From: Phallus indusiatus
Lineage: Eukaryota > Basidiomycota > Agaricomycetes > Phallales > Phallaceae
Reading direction: 5' to 3'
Length of the DNA stretch: 64,000 nucleotides
Assembly (NCBI GenBank): GCA_027605045.1
Contig: JAQFWX010000014.1
Span: 617,391 to 681,390, forward strand
The notes beneath the pieces were generated by a model. That model was not told where the DNA came from. It did not search any database and worked only from the letters and a program-made list of their open reading frames with translations. Numbering within the stretch: the first letter of the stretch is position 1; each line of letters starts with the position of its first letter. The translations under genes and the position numbers were made by a program. Below, piece by piece: positions 62,701-64,000 of this stretch.

Positions 62701-63532
62701 CATATAATTCACGTGTGTAAGCCGACCGTTCATTAAAATGTGGGAGGTCACCTATAACAGAGATTATATATTATACAAAAAAATTATAAGTAGGAAGCAA
62801 CTCACGAAGCGACCAACAATCAAAATAATTCCAAAATTTATCAGGAGATGTGGTAGAAAACTTCCCATGTTCGCGACATTTGAAATCCATTCCAAGAACC
62901 TTGAAGTTTGACTTCAAACCGTACATTGAGCGAAATCCAGAGGATGTGAACCCATTGCGCTCGAGTTTGTGTTTGCAGTCGGGTGACGGGCATTTCAGCT
63001 CAAGGAGCCCCAATTTCGGAAAGTAAATCGGACTGAGGATATGGACAGGTTCAATGAGGACGTCGTCAACAGAGAGGAGATGTTTGTCAGGAAACTCTCT
63101 CTTTTTGAATACATTGGATGCAATGGCCTTCGTTAAATTGTGGTAGCCTATGGTCGGGGGAGTGAAGAGCGGCCCATAAATAGGAAAGCCTTCGGGTAAT
63201 GCCTGATTGTTTGGTTAGAGGAGGGAGGTAACTTATTGAATAAGAGAAAAACTCACTTTGGAACCTCCATTGTATCCAAAAGTGGCACGATGAAAAATGA
63301 CCATGTACTCACACACATGTGAGACAAACTCCATTTGTGCTTGTGTGCCAACGCAACCTGCCTTTTCCCATCTATCAACCCGTGCCTGGACTGACTCTTG
63401 AGTCCACTCCATTTGCCAGTTTACAAGCCACTCATTCTTGTTTTTGTGGCTATCCGGAACTTTCTCTCGTCCTTTGAGTAGCGTTTTCAGACGGTCACGA
63501 ACGACAACAGGGTCAAAGATAGCACTAGACAT
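59753..63532 (-). CDS. DDE-type transposase-like protein with N-terminal zinc ribbon
   Basis: Ten exons join in frame: 63257-63532, 62806-63202, 62641-62751, 62348-62590, 62103-62290, 61274-62052, 61089-61221, 60917-61035, 60293-60864 and 59753-60240, giving 1101 residues. A zinc ribbon lies at C163, C168, C201, H204, and the region resembles DUF6729. An RNase H-like core is suggested by D349 (GMDST), D443 (CVDRCCDF), an invariant-looking VVQDLMHLKARI, and E566 (SGNENWHGRLN). A CCHC knuckle lies at C977, C980, H991, C996 (C-x2-C-x10-H-x4-C). The order D-D-E with a Zn N-terminus fits a cut-and-paste transposase; the exact superfamily is not assigned. A 34-bp GT..AG segment at 60758-60791 must be read through to keep the frame. 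Confidence 0.82.
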
Positions 63533-64000
63533 GATGTTTCGTTAGTGTAGGAGAGAGAGCTGTAGTTGACAATAAAGCTGTTATGACTGAGGTAGTGATG
63601 CAATGTCAGCAAGAGAGTGTTGTTGTTTAGGCAAAACCAAACATACCTCTTGCTTGCGGCGATCCAAAAATACTGCCGTAAATGTTTCAGGTGGTTTTTA
63701 CAGTGTTCACATGGTTTAAAACTCGATATCCATCAAGTTATTTCAATAGAGAGATATAAGAAAAATGTTTTGATGAAATATACTGCACCGGCAGCAAATA
63801 ATTACATGAGATATGTAACAACTCAAACTATATCTAGAACAAGATGATTAGGAAAGAGATAGAGTTTCATTTGGGAAATATACTCACTACATTAAGCTTT
63901 TGAAAGGAAAACCACTCATATTATCTCTCAAAAAACCAAATAGCCTGATGAGACCGGGGTAGGTAGCGTAGAGCGGCATGGTCAAATTTGTGCGCCACGG
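63533..64000. other. Upstream region of the transposase-like gene
   Basis: AT-rich 5' region, probably promoter and the right part of the element. No terminal repeat could be matched to the left edge; the end may lie beyond the window. Confidence 0.4.

Overview
This is nuclear DNA of a filamentous basidiomycete, most likely an Agaricomycete. Genes are split by many introns of about 45-65 bp with GT(A/G)-AG ends and CTAAC/CTGAC-like branch sites. The gene content (DUF6533 membrane proteins, an F-box/LRR protein, a CFEM-like GPI protein, GEN1/XPG-like nuclease) is typical of mushrooms. I cannot name the species. There is no sign of bacterial, organellar or viral DNA. No rRNA, tRNA or CRISPR was recognised.

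The left 56 kb is a tandem array. Ten copies of one multi-exon gene lie on the minus strand, at about 0.2-1.9, 6.5-8.2, 12.0-13.7, 18.9-20.6, 26.4-28.1, 29.2-30.9, 34.5-36.3, 45.2-46.8, 47.6-49.3 and 54.1-55.8 kb. They encode a DUF6533-type, GPCR-like multi-span membrane protein. Nine look largely open; the copy at 45 kb is broken. Every copy carries the same two microexons (16 nt and, in nine of ten, 12 nt). Between them lie decayed relics of two other genes: a small heat-shock protein (HSP20, minus strand) and what I read as a GH16 beta-glucanase-like gene (plus strand). The ancestral unit therefore seems to have been [DUF6533 gene <-][HSP20 <-][GH16-like ->], about 5.5-7.5 kb, amplified head to tail. 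The membrane gene stayed intact while its passengers decayed. The freshest HSP20 relic (51.2-51.9 kb) appears inactivated by a single 2-bp deletion.

The array is interrupted at 38-44 kb by three unrelated genes: an F-box/LRR-like protein (+), a secreted 8-cysteine CFEM-like protein with a Ser/Gly-rich stalk and a probable GPI anchor (-), and a secreted 257-residue cysteine-rich protein (-). Small mobile elements litter the spacers. They include a 102-bp MITE with perfect 31-bp terminal inverted repeats and 9-bp target duplication, and a 5'-truncated LINE with a (CA)n tail and 15-bp target duplication.

The right end (57.7-63.5 kb) holds two intact minus-strand genes in tandem. One is a 1101-residue transposase-like protein (zinc ribbon, DDE-like core, C-terminal CCHC knuckle). 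The other is a 479-residue GEN1/XPG-family structure-specific nuclease with all catalytic acidic residues. I infer that they form one autonomous DNA transposon carrying its own flap/Holliday-junction nuclease. This pair and the conserved GPCR-like array are the most interesting content.
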